Below are positions 1 through 8,814 of a stretch of 64,000 nt of DNA, one piece after another. The stretch comes from Alistipes senegalensis JC50. GTDB lineage: Bacteria > Bacteroidota > Bacteroidia > Bacteroidales > Rikenellaceae. The translations under genes were made by a program, and so were the position numbers. Where the stretch lies: positions 1-64,000 of the forward strand of contig NZ_CP102252.1 in the NCBI RefSeq assembly GCF_025145645.1. The letters are read 5' to 3'. Position 1 is the stretch's first letter, and each line of letters begins with the position of its first letter. Below the pieces are notes generated by a model. It saw only the letters and a list, made by a program, of their open reading frames with translations, was not told the origin of the DNA and did not search any database.

Positions 1-1413
1 ATGCTAAACAACACGCAGACATATAGCGATATGTGGCAGACCTGCTTGGACCGGATCAAGGCCCGGACATCCGCCGAGGAGTTCGAAAAGTGGTTCCAGC
101 CCATCATCCCGCTCGAATTCGACGGGACGACGCTGCGGTTGAAGGTTCCCAACGAAAGCTATGTCCGCCAGATCGAGAAGAACTACATCCCGTTCCTCAA
201 ACCGATCATATCGCAACTCTACGGACAGCAGACGAGGCTGCACTACGCCGTGCCCCGCGCGACGGCTCCGGCGGTCCCCGTGGCGGCCGATGCCGACACG
301 ACGGCCATCTCGCGCTTCAACACGCAGACCAACACGGCAAATATAAAGAATCCTTTCGTAATTCCGGGACTCAAAAAGATAATCATCGACCCGCAGCTGA
401 ATCCGAACCTCACGTTCGCAACCTTCATCGAGGGCGAATGCAACCGGCTGGCCCGCTCGGCGGGTATGTCCGTGGCGGTGAATCCGGGCAACAATCCCTT
501 CAATCCCTTATATATATATGGTGATTCGGGATTGGGCAAGACCCACATCGTGCAGTCGATCGGCCACGAGGTGCGTCAGCGTCATCCGGAATTGCAGGTG
601 CTGTACGTCTCGATGAACAAGTTCCAGGCCCAGTTCCAGACGGCCTACAAGAACGGCGAGATCCCCGACTTCATCCATTTCTACCAGATGATCGACGTGC
701 TCATCATCGACGACATCCAGGAGCTGACGGGAAAGACCGGTACGCAGAATGCGTTCTTCAACATCTTCAACCACCTGCAACTGGCTGGCAAACAGCTGAT
801 ACTCACCTCGGACAAACCGCCCGTGGAGCTGAAAGACATCGAACAGCGGCTGCTGACGCGTTTCAAATGGGGACTGTCGGCCCAGCTGAACACCCCGGAC
901 TACGAGACGAAGCTCAAAATCATCCGCGCCAAGGCGCAGAAGCTGGGAGCTCAGATTTCGGACGACGTGGTGGCCTACCTCGCGGACAACATCTCGGCCA
1001 ACGTGCGGGAGATCGAAGGGGCGCTTTCGTCGCTGGTGGCCAACGCCTCGTTCCTCGGACGCAAGATCACCACGTCGCTGGCCAAGGAAATTCTGAAAGT
1101 CTACGTGAAGCTCTACCAGAAGGAGGTGACCATCGACCACATCATCGAGGTCGTGTGCGAATACCTCAATCTCGATTTCGCACGCTTCAACTCCACGGAG
1201 CGCACACGCGAGATCGCCCAAGCGCGGCAGATCGCCATGTATCTGGCCAAGCAGCACACCAAGGCCCCGCTCACGACGATCGGATCGGCCATCGGAGGCC
1301 GCAACCATGCTACGGTACTCCACTCGTGCAAGGCTGTGTCGAACCTCATCGAGACCGACAAGGCGTTCCGCCGCCAGGTCGAAGAGATCGAAAAACTCGT
1401 GCTCGCCCGTTAG
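1..1413 (+). CDS. dnaA: Chromosomal replication initiator protein DnaA
   Basis: This is the AAA+ ATPase that binds DnaA boxes and opens the origin. The 470-residue protein has normal family length. An N-terminal domain (about residues 8-90) is followed by a short linker. The Walker A motif GDSGLGKT is at 174-181 and Walker B lies in the stretch IIDDIQEL near residue 235. The C-terminal DNA-binding domain carries the DnaA signature as GGRNHATVLHSCKAV near residue 430. The ATG is the first base of the window, so its ribosome-binding site and promoter cannot be seen. I saw no clear cluster of DnaA boxes nearby, so the origin itself is not placed here. Identity is very secure. Confidence 0.98.
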   Translation: MLNNTQTYSDMWQTCLDRIKARTSAEEFEKWFQPIIPLEFDGTTLRLKVPNESYVRQIEKNYIPFLKPIISQLYGQQTRLHYAVPRATAPAVPVAADADTTAISRFNTQTNTANIKNPFVIPGLKKIIIDPQLNPNLTFATFIEGECNRLARSAGMSVAVNPGNNPFNPLYIYGDSGLGKTHIVQSIGHEVRQRHPELQVLYVSMNKFQAQFQTAYKNGEIPDFIHFYQMIDVLIIDDIQELTGKTGTQNAFFNIFNHLQLAGKQLILTSDKPPVELKDIEQRLLTRFKWGLSAQLNTPDYETKLKIIRAKAQKLGAQISDDVVAYLADNISANVREIEGALSSLVANASFLGRKITTSLAKEILKVYVKLYQKEVTIDHIIEVVCEYLNLDFARFNSTERTREIAQARQIAMYLAKQHTKAPLTTIGSAIGGRNHATVLHSCKAVSNLIETDKAFRRQVEEIEKLVLAR

Positions 1414-1442
1414 GACAAACATACCGTAAGGACAAACAGGAG

Positions 1443-1470
1443 GTCGTGACATTCGTTGTCACGACTTTTT
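1443..1470 (+). terminator. Intrinsic terminator after dnaA
   Basis: Arms GTCGTGACA (1443-1451) and TGTCACGAC (1457-1465) form a perfect 9-bp stem with a 5-base loop. Five T residues follow. It lies about 30 bases after the dnaA stop. Confidence 0.85.
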
Positions 1471-1549
1471 GCGTCGTAACGACACTTCTATTTATCGAAA
1501 GGTTGCCGCACCGCACCCGATTCTGTTTCGAACCCATCCTACTTTTTAT

Positions 1550-1557
1550 TACCTTTG
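1550..1557 (+). promoter_or_regulatory. Bacteroidota -7 box upstream of the WYL regulator
   Basis: TACCTTTG matches the Bacteroidota -7 consensus TAnnTTTG and lies 20 bases before the ATG of the next gene. No convincing -33 TTTG is visible; GTTTCG at about the right distance is only a weak match. Confidence 0.5.
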
Positions 1558-1577
1558 CCTAAAATATCCCAAGAGGC

Positions 1578-2516
1578 ATGGACCAACCCAAACTGGAACG
1601 CCTGCTGCGGCTGATGAAGCTGCTGACAGCGAACACCACCTACAACATCGACCAACTGGCCGAACGGCTCCAAATGTCGCGCCGCACGGTCTACCGCTAT
1701 ATCGACACCTTCCGCGATGCGGGATTCGTCATCAAGAAATCGGGCGACTGCATCCGTCTCGACAAGGAGTCGCCGCATTTCCGCGACATCTCGCAGCTGG
1801 TGCATTTCACCGAAGAGGAGGCCGTGATCCTGAAAAGCGCCATCGAAAATATCGACGACAACAACGTCCTGAAACAAAATCTCAAACGCAAACTCTACTC
1901 GGTCTACGACAACAAGACGCTGGCCGACACCGTGGTCCGGGGCAAGAACGCCCCGAACATCCGGCGGCTGATCGAAGCCATCGAGGAGCAGCGGCAGGCG
2001 GTCCTGCACGGTTACCAGTCGCCGCACGGCGGCGAGGTCCGCGACCGTCGAGTGGAACCTTTCGCTTTCACGACCAACTATGTGCAGGTGTGGTGCTACG
2101 ACCTCGAAAGCCACTCGAACAAGCTCTTCAAAACGTCGCGCATCGGCTCCGTGGAGCTCTCCAACGCGGCGTGGGAACACGCTGCCGAACATGACGAAGG
2201 CTTCATCGACGTATTCCGCATGCACGGCGAAACGCGCCGCCGCGTACGTCTGGAACTGGGCATGCTGGCCTACAACCTGCTGTGCGAGGAATACCCGCTG
2301 GCCGAACGCGACCTGAAACCGCTGGGCCGGGGCCGCTGGGCACTGGACACCGAAGTCGCCGGCATGGCCGGGGTGGGCCGCTTCGTCGTGGGGCTGCTGG
2401 ACGACATCCGCATCGTCGATTCGCCCGAGCTGACGAGATACATCCGGGAATACCTCGCGGCGAATGCGCCGCAGGTAGGCGAGGAGGGCGAATCTATTTT
2501 TCGCACTATTTTATAG
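1578..2516 (+). CDS. WYL-domain transcriptional regulator (HTH_11 plus WYL)
   Basis: This is a cytoplasmic DNA-binding regulator of 312 residues. Residues 1-60 form a DeoR/HTH_11-type winged helix (RLLRLMKLLTANTTYNIDQL, then MSRRTVYRYIDTFRDAGF). The middle and C-terminal parts resemble the WYL family, a ligand- or nucleic-acid-sensing fold. It is a single gene with its own TAnnTTTG promoter and sits between the dnaA terminator and a small zinc-ribbon gene. Its targets cannot be told from this window. The family call is good; the ligand and role are unknown. Confidence 0.85.
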   Translation: MDQPKLERLLRLMKLLTANTTYNIDQLAERLQMSRRTVYRYIDTFRDAGFVIKKSGDCIRLDKESPHFRDISQLVHFTEEEAVILKSAIENIDDNNVLKQNLKRKLYSVYDNKTLADTVVRGKNAPNIRRLIEAIEEQRQAVLHGYQSPHGGEVRDRRVEPFAFTTNYVQVWCYDLESHSNKLFKTSRIGSVELSNAAWEHAAEHDEGFIDVFRMHGETRRRVRLELGMLAYNLLCEEYPLAERDLKPLGRGRWALDTEVAGMAGVGRFVVGLLDDIRIVDSPELTRYIREYLAANAPQVGEEGESIFRTIL

Positions 2517-2579
2517 TTGTGTCACAACCTGTCACACGAGCGCCGTTCCTTTGCAACGTGAACCAAAAACAACAAGACA

Positions 2580-2792
2580 ATGGGAACAGCTTACAAGATC
2601 AGGTGCAAGCACTGCGGAGCGCAGTTCGAGCACTCCACGCAGCCGGGTTTCGGACTGATGCCGATGTGCGTCGGCTGCGGCGAATACGTCGAAACCGAAA
2701 CGGCCATCCGGTGTCCGGCCTGCCGGCGGCGGCTCAACACCACGCAGGAGGAGTTCAACGAACAGGTCGAGGTGACCTACCTCTGGGATTGA
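2580..2792 (+). CDS. Small zinc-ribbon protein
   Basis: This 70-residue protein has three CxxC knuckles: CKHC near residue 9, CVGC near 31 and CPAC near 46. That pattern fits one or two structural zinc sites. The acidic tail EEFNEQVEVTYLWD follows. There is no signal peptide or membrane segment. The ATG follows an A-rich leader (AACAACAAGACA) and a degenerate -7 box TTCCTTTG lies upstream, so it may be transcribed alone. I do not recognise a specific function. Confidence 0.75.
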   Translation: MGTAYKIRCKHCGAQFEHSTQPGFGLMPMCVGCGEYVETETAIRCPACRRRLNTTQEEFNEQVEVTYLWD

Positions 2793-2841
2793 GACCGCAA
2801 AAAAGTCGCCCCGGAAGCGCGGAAATCACCGGAAATTTTCA

Positions 2842-2849
2842 TATCTTTG
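2842..2849 (+). promoter_or_regulatory. -7 box upstream of bcp-recA-rel
   Basis: TATCTTTG matches TAnnTTTG and lies 29 bases before the bcp ATG. It could drive the whole bcp-recA-rel run. No clear -33 element was found. Confidence 0.5.
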
Positions 2850-2878
2850 AGAAATAATTACCTTTTTCAAAAAACGCG

Positions 2879-3343
2879 ATGACACAGTTGCAGGCAGGGG
2901 AGATGGCCCCCGATTTCAAGTCCACGACCCAAGACGGCGAACCGCTGACGCTCGCCGACCTCCGCGGACAGCGCACGATACTCTATTTCTATCCCAAGGA
3001 CAACACCTCGGGCTGCACGCTGGAGGCCAAAAGCCTGCGCGACGGCAAGGCCGAACTGACCCGGATGGGATTCCGCATCGTCGGCGTAAGCCCCGACAGC
3101 GAAAAGTCGCACCGGAATTTCTGCGACAAACACGAACTGAACTTCACGCTGCTGGCGGACACCGACCATTCGGTCTGCGAGGCTTACGGCGTGTGGGCCG
3201 AGAAGTCGATGTACGGACGCAAATACATGGGCGTCCTGCGCACGACGTTCGTGATCGACGCCGAAGGACGCATCGAAAAGATTTTCAACAAGGTGGACAC
3301 CAAGAACCATTACCAGCAAATCATTGATTCCTACAAACAGTAA
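2879..3343 (+). CDS. bcp: Peroxiredoxin of the Bcp/PrxQ type
   Basis: This is a thioredoxin-dependent thiol peroxidase that reduces hydroperoxides in the cytoplasm. The protein has 154 residues, as usual for the family. The peroxidatic cysteine is C46 in [15 protein letters not shown]. The resolving cysteine that E. coli Bcp has five residues later is lysine here (K51). C82 in FCDKHEL is a candidate resolving cysteine on helix 3, as in the other PrxQ subtype; that pairing is an inference. The gene ends 16 bases before recA and is probably co-transcribed with it. Confidence 0.93.
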   Translation: MTQLQAGEMAPDFKSTTQDGEPLTLADLRGQRTILYFYPKDNTSGCTLEAKSLRDGKAELTRMGFRIVGVSPDSEKSHRNFCDKHELNFTLLADTDHSVCEAYGVWAEKSMYGRKYMGVLRTTFVIDAEGRIEKIFNKVDTKNHYQQIIDSYKQ

Positions 3344-3359
3344 AAAACGAAAACCCGAT

Positions 3360-4373
3360 ATGGCAGAAAAAGTACAGGTAAACGCGGACAAGCTCAAAGT
3401 CTTGGACGCCGTGATGCAGAAAATAGAGAAGGACTTCGGCAAAGGCTCGATCATGCGCATGAACAGCACCGAAGTGAACGACGTGCCGGTGATCCCCACG
3501 GGGTCGATCACGCTCGATATGGCGCTCGGCGTGGGAGGGTATCCCAAAGGCCGCGTCGTGGAGATCTACGGCCCCGAGTCGTCGGGTAAGACCACGCTGG
3601 CCATCCATGCCATCGCCGAAGCCCAGAAAGCCGGCGGCATCGCCGCCTTCATCGACGCCGAACACGCCTTCGACAGCTTCTATGCGCAAAAACTGGGCGT
3701 AGACGTTGACAACCTGCTCATTTCGCAGCCCGACAACGGCGAGCAGGCGCTCGAAATCGCCGATTCGCTGATCCGTTCGAGCGCCATCGACATCATCGTC
3801 ATCGACTCCGTGGCGGCGCTGACGCCCAAAGCCGAGATCGAAGGCGAGATGGGCGAGTCGAAGATGGGCTTGCAGGCCCGGCTGATGTCGCAGGCGCTGC
3901 GCAAGCTCACGTCGAGCATCTCGAAGACCAAGACCGTCTGCATCTTCATCAACCAGCTGCGCGACAAGATCGGCGTGGTGTACGGCAACCCCGAGACCAC
4001 GACGGGCGGTAACGCGCTGAAATTCTATGCCTCGGTGCGCATCGACATCCGCCGCGTCTCGGTCATCAAGGACGGCGACGAACAACTGGGAACCCGCACC
4101 AAGGTCAAGGTCGTGAAGAACAAGGTGGCGCCCCCGTTCAAACGCGCGGAGTTCGACATCATGTTCGGCGAGGGCATCTCGAAAATCGGCGAGATCATCG
4201 ACCTGGGCGTTGACTACGGCGTGATCAAGAAGGCCGGATCGTGGTTCTCCTACGGCGACAAAAAGATCGGCCAGGGACGCGACGCGGTCAAGGAACTGCT
4301 TCAAAACGACGAGGAGCTGCGCAACGAGATCGAGGCCAACGTCCGAGAGGCCATGAAGACCAAAAAGGAGTAA
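3360..4373 (+). CDS. recA: Recombinase RecA
   Basis: RecA forms filaments on single-stranded DNA, drives homologous strand exchange and triggers LexA-type cleavage. I chose the ATG at 3360 (MAEKVQVN), giving 337 residues; an upstream in-frame extension would overlap the bcp stop region. The Walker A motif GPESSGKT is at 71-78. The Walker B region [20 protein letters not shown] and loop 2 around [20 protein letters not shown] are typical. The tail EAMKTKKE is short and basic, unlike the acidic tail of E. coli RecA. No LexA-like operator is evident upstream. Confidence 0.97.
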   Translation: MAEKVQVNADKLKVLDAVMQKIEKDFGKGSIMRMNSTEVNDVPVIPTGSITLDMALGVGGYPKGRVVEIYGPESSGKTTLAIHAIAEAQKAGGIAAFIDAEHAFDSFYAQKLGVDVDNLLISQPDNGEQALEIADSLIRSSAIDIIVIDSVAALTPKAEIEGEMGESKMGLQARLMSQALRKLTSSISKTKTVCIFINQLRDKIGVVYGNPETTTGGNALKFYASVRIDIRRVSVIKDGDEQLGTRTKVKVVKNKVAPPFKRAEFDIMFGEGISKIGEIIDLGVDYGVIKKAGSWFSYGDKKIGQGRDAVKELLQNDEELRNEIEANVREAMKTKKE

Positions 4374-4376
4374 CAT

Positions 4377-6599
4377 ATGGGGTATACTGCCGAGGATGAG
4401 CTGCTTATAAAGGAAAAATGGGATGATCTCCTGCTGTCCTGCACCAAGATCTGCAAGAACGACGAGGACTGGAATTTCATCAAACGGGCATTTTTCCTGG
4501 CCAAGGAGGCACACGAGGGGGTAAGGCGCCGCTCCGGCGAGCCGTACCTCCTGCATCCTATTGCAGTAGCCAAGATCGTCATCGAGGAGATCGGGCTGGG
4601 TGTGAAATCGGTCGTCGCGGCGCTGCTGCACGATGTCGTGGAGGACACGGAATACACCGTGGAGGACATGGAACGTATTTTCGGACCCAAAATCGCCTCG
4701 ATGGTTGACAGCCTGACGAAGATGTCGGGCGTATTCAACGCCGACACCTCGGAGCAGGCCGAATATTTCCGGAAAGTGCTCCTCACGCTTTCGGACGACG
4801 TAAGGGTCATTCTGATAAAGATCGCGGACCGGCTGCACAACATGCGCACGCTGGGGGCGATGCCGATGAACAAGCAGATAAAGATCACCGGCGAAACCAT
4901 CTACCTTTTCGCGCCGCTGGCTTACAGACTGGGGCTCTATTCGATCAAAAGCGAGCTGGAGGATCTCTGCATGAAGTACCGCTTTCCGCAGCAGTTCGCC
5001 GAAATCACCCAGAAATTACAGGAGAGCGAGGCTTCGCGCCGGGAATTCATCGACAAGTTCAATGCCCCGATCATCGCTGCGCTCAACCGCGACAACATCA
5101 ACTACGAGATTTCGGGCCGCGTAAAAAGCGTCTACTCGATCTGGAGCAAGATGCAGCGCAAACAGATTCCCTTCGAGGAGATTTACGACCTGTTCGCCAT
5201 CCGCATCGTCTTCAAACCGCTGCCGTTCCCCTCGGAAAAGACCCAATGCTGGCAGATCTATTCCACGATCACCGACATCTACACCCCCAAGCCCGACCGG
5301 CTGAGGGATTGGATTTCGATGCCCAAGGCCAACGGCTACGAGGCGCTGCACTCGACGGTGATGGGCCCCGACGGGGTTTGGGTCGAAGTGCAGATCCGCA
5401 CGCAGCGCATGGAGGACATCGCCGAACGCGGATTCGCCGCACACTGGAAATACAAGCACGCCACCATCTCGCAGGACGAAGACGAATTCGACCGTTGGCT
5501 AAAACAGATCCGGGCGGCGCTGAACAGTCCGACGGAGAATGCCGTAGACTTCCTGGACAACTTTAAGTTATCGTTGTATACATCGGAGATAGTGGTATTT
5601 ACACCGAAAGGGGAGGCCCGGAAAATGCCGTTCGGCGCCACGGCCCTCGACTTCGCCTACGACATCCACTCGAAGATCGGCAACAGCGCCATCAGCGCCA
5701 AGATCAACCACAAACTCGAACCGATCACCACGCAGATCAACAGCGGCGACCAGATCGAGATCATCACCGCCGACAACGCCCGCCCCAAGCCCGAATGGCT
5801 GGAAATAGCGACCACGGCCAAAGCCAAACAGGCGATCAAGAGCTTCCTCAAACGCGAGCGGCAGAACAACATCGAGCGGGGGATGCAGATGCTCGACGAG
5901 AAGATGAAGTCGCTGAATGTCAAACTCAGCGGCCGTGTGCTGCGCAAGATCGTCCCCATCTACGACTGCAACAACAAGGAGGAACTATACAGCAAGATCG
6001 GAGCGGGAATCGTCTCGCTCGACAGCCTGGACAAGGCCCTGAAAGTCAACTCCAAGAGCAAGATACTCAAATTCTGGACCCTCTTCATCCCCAAAAAGGA
6101 GGAGGAGGACGCCGACGATCCCCAGACCCCGGGCGAAATCGCCCCGGCGGCGGATGCACAGACCGCGGCGGAACCGCAGTTCGAAATCGCCGAATGCTGC
6201 AAGCCGATTCCGGGCGACAAGGTGGTAGGGTATCGTGATCCCGCGACGGGAAACATCATCGTCCACAAGGCCACGTGCGACGAGTTGAACCGACTGGCCG
6301 CACAATTCGGGCGAAACATCGTCAAGGAGGAGATCAAATGGTCGCAGCACAAGGCCATGTCGTACCTCGTGACCACGGAACTGCGCGGCATCGACCGGCA
6401 GGGTATTCTGCTCGACCTGGCGAAGGTCGTGAGTGCCGATTTCAACATCAACATCCGCGAAGTGAACATCCACAGCCACGACGGCATCTTCGAAGGCAGC
6501 GTCAGTCTCTATGTGAAGGACGCCGAAAGCCTCCACGCCGTGATGGACAAACTGCGCAAGATAAAGGGCATAGAGAGTGTCAAACGAACATTAAGCTGA
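4377..6599 (+). CDS. rel: Bifunctional (p)ppGpp synthetase/hydrolase, RelA/SpoT family
   Basis: This 740-residue protein makes and degrades the stringent-response alarmone. The N-terminal HD hydrolase domain is intact: LLHDVVEDTE places H85, D86 and the E89-D90 pair. The synthetase domain follows at about 235-350 (RVKSVYSIWSKMQRK, then DLFAIRIVF). A TGS domain is near 390-455 (VVFTPKGEARKMPFGATALDFAYDIH begins it) and a C-terminal ACT domain covers roughly 665-740. Both catalytic halves look functional by motif, so this is probably the bifunctional long Rel. It starts 3 bases after the recA stop and is followed 4 bases later by a small membrane protein gene, so the four genes probably form one transcript. 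Confidence 0.95.
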   Translation: MGYTAEDELLIKEKWDDLLLSCTKICKNDEDWNFIKRAFFLAKEAHEGVRRRSGEPYLLHPIAVAKIVIEEIGLGVKSVVAALLHDVVEDTEYTVEDMERIFGPKIASMVDSLTKMSGVFNADTSEQAEYFRKVLLTLSDDVRVILIKIADRLHNMRTLGAMPMNKQIKITGETIYLFAPLAYRLGLYSIKSELEDLCMKYRFPQQFAEITQKLQESEASRREFIDKFNAPIIAALNRDNINYEISGRVKSVYSIWSKMQRKQIPFEEIYDLFAIRIVFKPLPFPSEKTQCWQIYSTITDIYTPKPDRLRDWISMPKANGYEALHSTVMGPDGVWVEVQIRTQRMEDIAERGFAAHWKYKHATISQDEDEFDRWLKQIRAALNSPTENAVDFLDNFKLSLYTSEIVVFTPKGEARKMPFGATALDFAYDIHSKIGNSAISAKINHKLEPITTQINSGDQIEIITADNARPKPEWLEIATTAKAKQAIKSFLKRERQNNIERGMQMLDEKMKSLNVKLSGRVLRKIVPIYDCNNKEELYSKIGAGIVSLDSLDKALKVNSKSKILKFWTLFIPKKEEEDADDPQTPGEIAPAADAQTAAEPQFEIAECCKPIPGDKVVGYRDPATGNIIVHKATCDELNRLAAQFGRNIVKEEIKWSQHKAMSYLVTTELRGIDRQGILLDLAKVVSADFNINIREVNIHSHDGIFEGSVSLYVKDAESLHAVMDKLRKIKGIESVKRTLS

Positions 6600-6603
6600 G
6601 GTC

Positions 6604-7059
6604 ATGGAGGATTTTGCATCTGTCATATGGGCCGTGATCATCGTAGGAGCGATGATTTTCAACGTCGTGTCGCAATCCCGCAAGGCCCGCGGAAAAGGCG
6701 CCCGACAGACTCCCCACGGCGAAGCATGGCCCTCGTCGGCCCCCGACATGCCGATGCCGTCGGCCACACCGGCGCGCCCGGAGCCTGCTGCACCCGTTTT
6801 TGAGGACGAATGCCGAAGTCTCGAAGAAATTCCCGCTCAGGAGTACGAGCCGGAATATACGGCGCCAAAAACGGCCGAAACGAAGGCTCTCCGGCATCGG
6901 GCCGCCGAACGGTTCAGAACTGCGCCGGAAAAGGATGCAATCGCGGCCCAAGCCATTACCGATGCGCCGGAAGAGGCGGCGACCATCGCCGAAGAATTCG
7001 ACCTGCGGCAGGCCGTGATCTACTCGGAGATACTGAAACCCCGTTTCGACGAGGAATAG
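6604..7059 (+). CDS. Membrane-anchored protein with a proline/alanine-rich linker, unknown function
   Basis: This 151-residue protein begins with one hydrophobic segment (ASVIWAVIIVGAMIFNVV, about 5-22) followed directly by basic residues (SQSRKARGKGAR), which suggests an N-terminal anchor with the bulk in the cytoplasm. A low-complexity Pro/Ala/Glu-rich linker follows. The C-terminal block FDLRQAVIYSEILKPRF looks like the conserved part and resembles short C-terminal motifs seen in other Bacteroidota hypothetical proteins. It starts 4 bases after rel and is probably translated from the same mRNA. I cannot assign a function. Confidence 0.75.
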   Translation: MEDFASVIWAVIIVGAMIFNVVSQSRKARGKGARQTPHGEAWPSSAPDMPMPSATPARPEPAAPVFEDECRSLEEIPAQEYEPEYTAPKTAETKALRHRAAERFRTAPEKDAIAAQAITDAPEEAATIAEEFDLRQAVIYSEILKPRFDEE

Positions 7060-7150
7060 GGCAGCTGAGTCCCGGAGAGCCTACATCCAGCCCGGCGACC
7101 GCTTCCGAGCGCCCCCAATCTGCAAACACTTTTCTAAACAGCATAAGAAG

Positions 7151-7537
7151 ATGGCAACCATTTTTTCACGCATCATTGCGGGGGAGATTCCCTCCTACAA
7201 AGTAGCCGAGGATGAGAACTACTACGCATTTCTCGACATCAATCCGTTGACCAAAGGACACACGCTGGTCGTACCGAAGCAAGAGGTAGACTACATTTTC
7301 GACCTCGAAGATCAGACCTTGGCGGGCATGATGGTCTTCGCCAAGAAGGTAGCCGCCAAAATTCAGCGCGAAATAGCGTGCGCAAGGGTCGCCGTGGTCG
7401 TTTTAGGGCTCGAAGTACCGCATGCGCACATCCATTTGATTCCGATTCAGAGCGAAAACGATGTCGATTTCCACCGCGAAAAGCTCAAATTGACGCCGGA
7501 AGAGTTCCGGGAAATCGCCGATAAACTGTCGAAATAG
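7151..7537 (+). CDS. HIT-family nucleotide-binding hydrolase
   Basis: This 128-residue protein has the histidine-triad motif HAHIHLIP near residue 97, typical of HIT-family purine nucleoside phosphoramidase-like hydrolases. The N-terminal stretch TIFSRIIAGEIPSYKVAEDENYYAFLDINPLTKGHTLV is characteristic of the bacterial HinT-like branch. It is cytoplasmic. An 11-bp terminator follows. The physiological substrate cannot be told from sequence. Confidence 0.93.
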   Translation: MATIFSRIIAGEIPSYKVAEDENYYAFLDINPLTKGHTLVVPKQEVDYIFDLEDQTLAGMMVFAKKVAAKIQREIACARVAVVVLGLEVPHAHIHLIPIQSENDVDFHREKLKLTPEEFREIADKLSK

Positions 7538-7573
7538 GGGATTGTTAACAAAAATATAATTCGCTGTATTTTA

Positions 7574-7612
7574 GGCGGGTAGTGAGTTATCAACACTACC
7601 CGCCCTCTTTTT
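7574..7612 (+). terminator. Intrinsic terminator after the HIT gene
   Basis: Arms GGCGGGTAGTG (7574-7584) and CACTACCCGCC (7594-7604) form a perfect 11-bp stem with a 9-base loop. The T-rich tail CTCTTTTTATTT follows. It marks the end of the core gene block. Confidence 0.9.
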
Positions 7613-8152
7613 ATTTAACATAATGTGCACCAAATCAGCAAAAGCAGTCAATTCTATCGGTCAATTATCGGGAATAGCCCAAAAACACACCAAAATCAAC
7701 CCGAAAGGGTGGGTTGTTTACATTTGTAAACATCAAGAGACGGTGGATTTTCCATCTGTAATTACATTTGTAATCTATACATCTGTTTACACACCTGTTG
7801 ATATATACATTTGGAAATTACGAACTCTCAAGAAGTAAAACCTTTTTGAGGGCCGCTCCGACACAAGTTAAAGCGTTAAACAATCAACAAAATATGCAAT
7901 AATAACCAGCTGTTTACAAGAATTACATAAAGTAAAAATCCATACTTATGGAAGGCTTTATATGGTTAGGAGATGTAAGTATGCCCAATGTCATATATAT
8001 AGAATAAATAACGCTATTTACCAATGATTTAACAAATATAATATAAAGTAAAGATTTATGATAAGTTTATCGGGCATATTTAACCATATTCTGCAATTAA
8101 CAAATGTAAACTTTATCGACACTTATTAACATTTTACAAATGTAGATTTTTC
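7613..8152. promoter_or_regulatory. AT-rich non-coding stretch with an array of TTTACAnnTGTAAA-like palindromes
   Basis: This gap of about 540 bases holds no convincing gene. It contains repeated palindromes: GTTTACATTTGTAAAC (7716-7731), TTCCATCTGTAA (7750-7761), ATTACATTTGTAAT (7761-7774), TATACATCTGTTTA (7776-7789), TATACATTTGGAAA (7804-7817), TTAACAAATGTAAA (8097-8110) and TTTACAAATGTAGA (8133-8146). The two clusters flank about 280 bases of plain AT-rich DNA in which I see nothing else. The core TACAnnTGTA resembles operators described for BlaI/MecI/CopY repressors, but the adjacent regulator gene here is XRE-type. Binding by that XRE protein is an inference. Confidence 0.7.
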
Positions 8153-8188
8153 TTGTTTTACAAAAAACAAATCTTTATATTTGTAAAA
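8153..8188 (+). promoter_or_regulatory. Promoter of the XRE gene embedded in an inverted repeat
   Basis: The -7 box TATATTTG (8176-8183) matches TAnnTTTG and a -33 TTG lies at 8153-8155 with 20 bases between them. Perfect 9-base arms TTTTACAAA (8156-8164) and TTTGTAAAA (8180-8188) bracket and overlap the -7 box. The ATG is at 8199, so the 5' leader would be only a few bases. This layout fits negative autoregulation by the encoded repressor, which is an inference. Confidence 0.7.
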
Positions 8189-8198
8189 ATTTGCGCGA

Positions 8199-8663
8199 AT
8201 GAAGGAAAAATTGCTCGATTTGATGAAACACGAGGGTTTGAAGCCGAGCCAGCTTGCAGAAATACTTGAAGTCAATCCGGCCGGAATCTCCCACATTCTC
8301 GCCGGACGCAACAAGCCGGGCTTCGATTTGCTTCAGAAGATTCTCAGAAGGTTTCCGCAAATCAACCCCGACTGGTTGTTGCTTGACTCGCCGCAGATGT
8401 ACCGCGACGAACATCCCGGCATATCGCAGGCATCCGCTCCAGCGTCCGCCTCGCAACTTCCGATCGACAATGATCTGTTCGGGTCGATCGAAACCAAGGC
8501 CGTCTCTCCGAAAGCCGACCGTCAGGAACCGGAGGTTGCCGGATCACCGGCACAATCGGCCGCATCCCAGTTTCCGGTCAGCCGAACCGGAGCCAGCGTT
8601 CAGCGGATCGTACTGTTTTACGACGATCAAACCTTCGAAAGTTTCGAGCCTACAAAGCGCTAA
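8199..8663 (+). CDS. XRE-family helix-turn-helix repressor
   Basis: This 154-residue protein has an N-terminal Cro/CI-type helix-turn-helix (about residues 5-60: LKPSQLAEILEVNPAGISHI followed by LAGRNKPGFDLLQKILRRFPQINPDWLL). A Pro/Ala/Ser-rich linker follows, and then the hydrophobic tail QRIVLFYDDQTFESFEP. There is no peptidase domain for SOS-type autocleavage. Its promoter sits inside an inverted repeat and several similar palindromes lie upstream, so it probably represses itself and perhaps the neighbours at 8814-9149 and 9495-10093, which have copies of the motif nearby. It may be a remnant of a mobile element, but no integrase or other phage gene is present. Confidence 0.85.
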   Translation: MKEKLLDLMKHEGLKPSQLAEILEVNPAGISHILAGRNKPGFDLLQKILRRFPQINPDWLLLDSPQMYRDEHPGISQASAPASASQLPIDNDLFGSIETKAVSPKADRQEPEVAGSPAQSAASQFPVSRTGASVQRIVLFYDDQTFESFEPTKR

Positions 8664-8715
8664 AATCTTTCACTCAAAAAATTTCCCGAAATACACCGCG
8701 TATGAAAAGCTAATA

Positions 8716-8785
8716 TTCAAGGGCAATTCAATCGTCTCGACCGTAATAACCATAGGTGGTAACTATATACAACAATACCCTTGAA
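8716..8785 (+). ncRNA. Candidate small structured RNA (closing stem next to a terminator)
   Basis: Perfect arms TTCAAGGG (8716-8723) and CCCTTGAA (8778-8785) enclose about 54 bases and are followed at once by a strong terminator hairpin. A closing stem plus terminator is a common layout for small RNAs. No clear promoter is visible, so it could instead be the structured 3' UTR of the XRE gene. Confidence 0.3.
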
Positions 8786-8814
8786 AGCGAACCATATAAT
8801 TGGTTCGCTTTTGT
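8784..8814. terminator. Bidirectional terminator between XRE and membrane-protein genes
   Basis: Arms AAAGCGAACCA (8784-8794) and TGGTTCGCTTT (8801-8811) form an 11-bp stem with loop TATAAT. T residues follow on the plus strand. It lies between convergent genes and could serve both. Confidence 0.85.

Noticed and set aside
7623..7838. A 71-codon plus-strand open frame
   Set aside because: It runs through the palindrome array, has no ribosome-binding site or family resemblance, and its composition is that of non-coding AT-rich DNA.
7538..8198. Replication origin near dnaA
   Set aside because: The stretch is AT-rich, but I see only one weak DnaA-box-like sequence (TTATCAACA near 7588) and it falls in a terminator loop. 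The palindromes fit repressor operators better.
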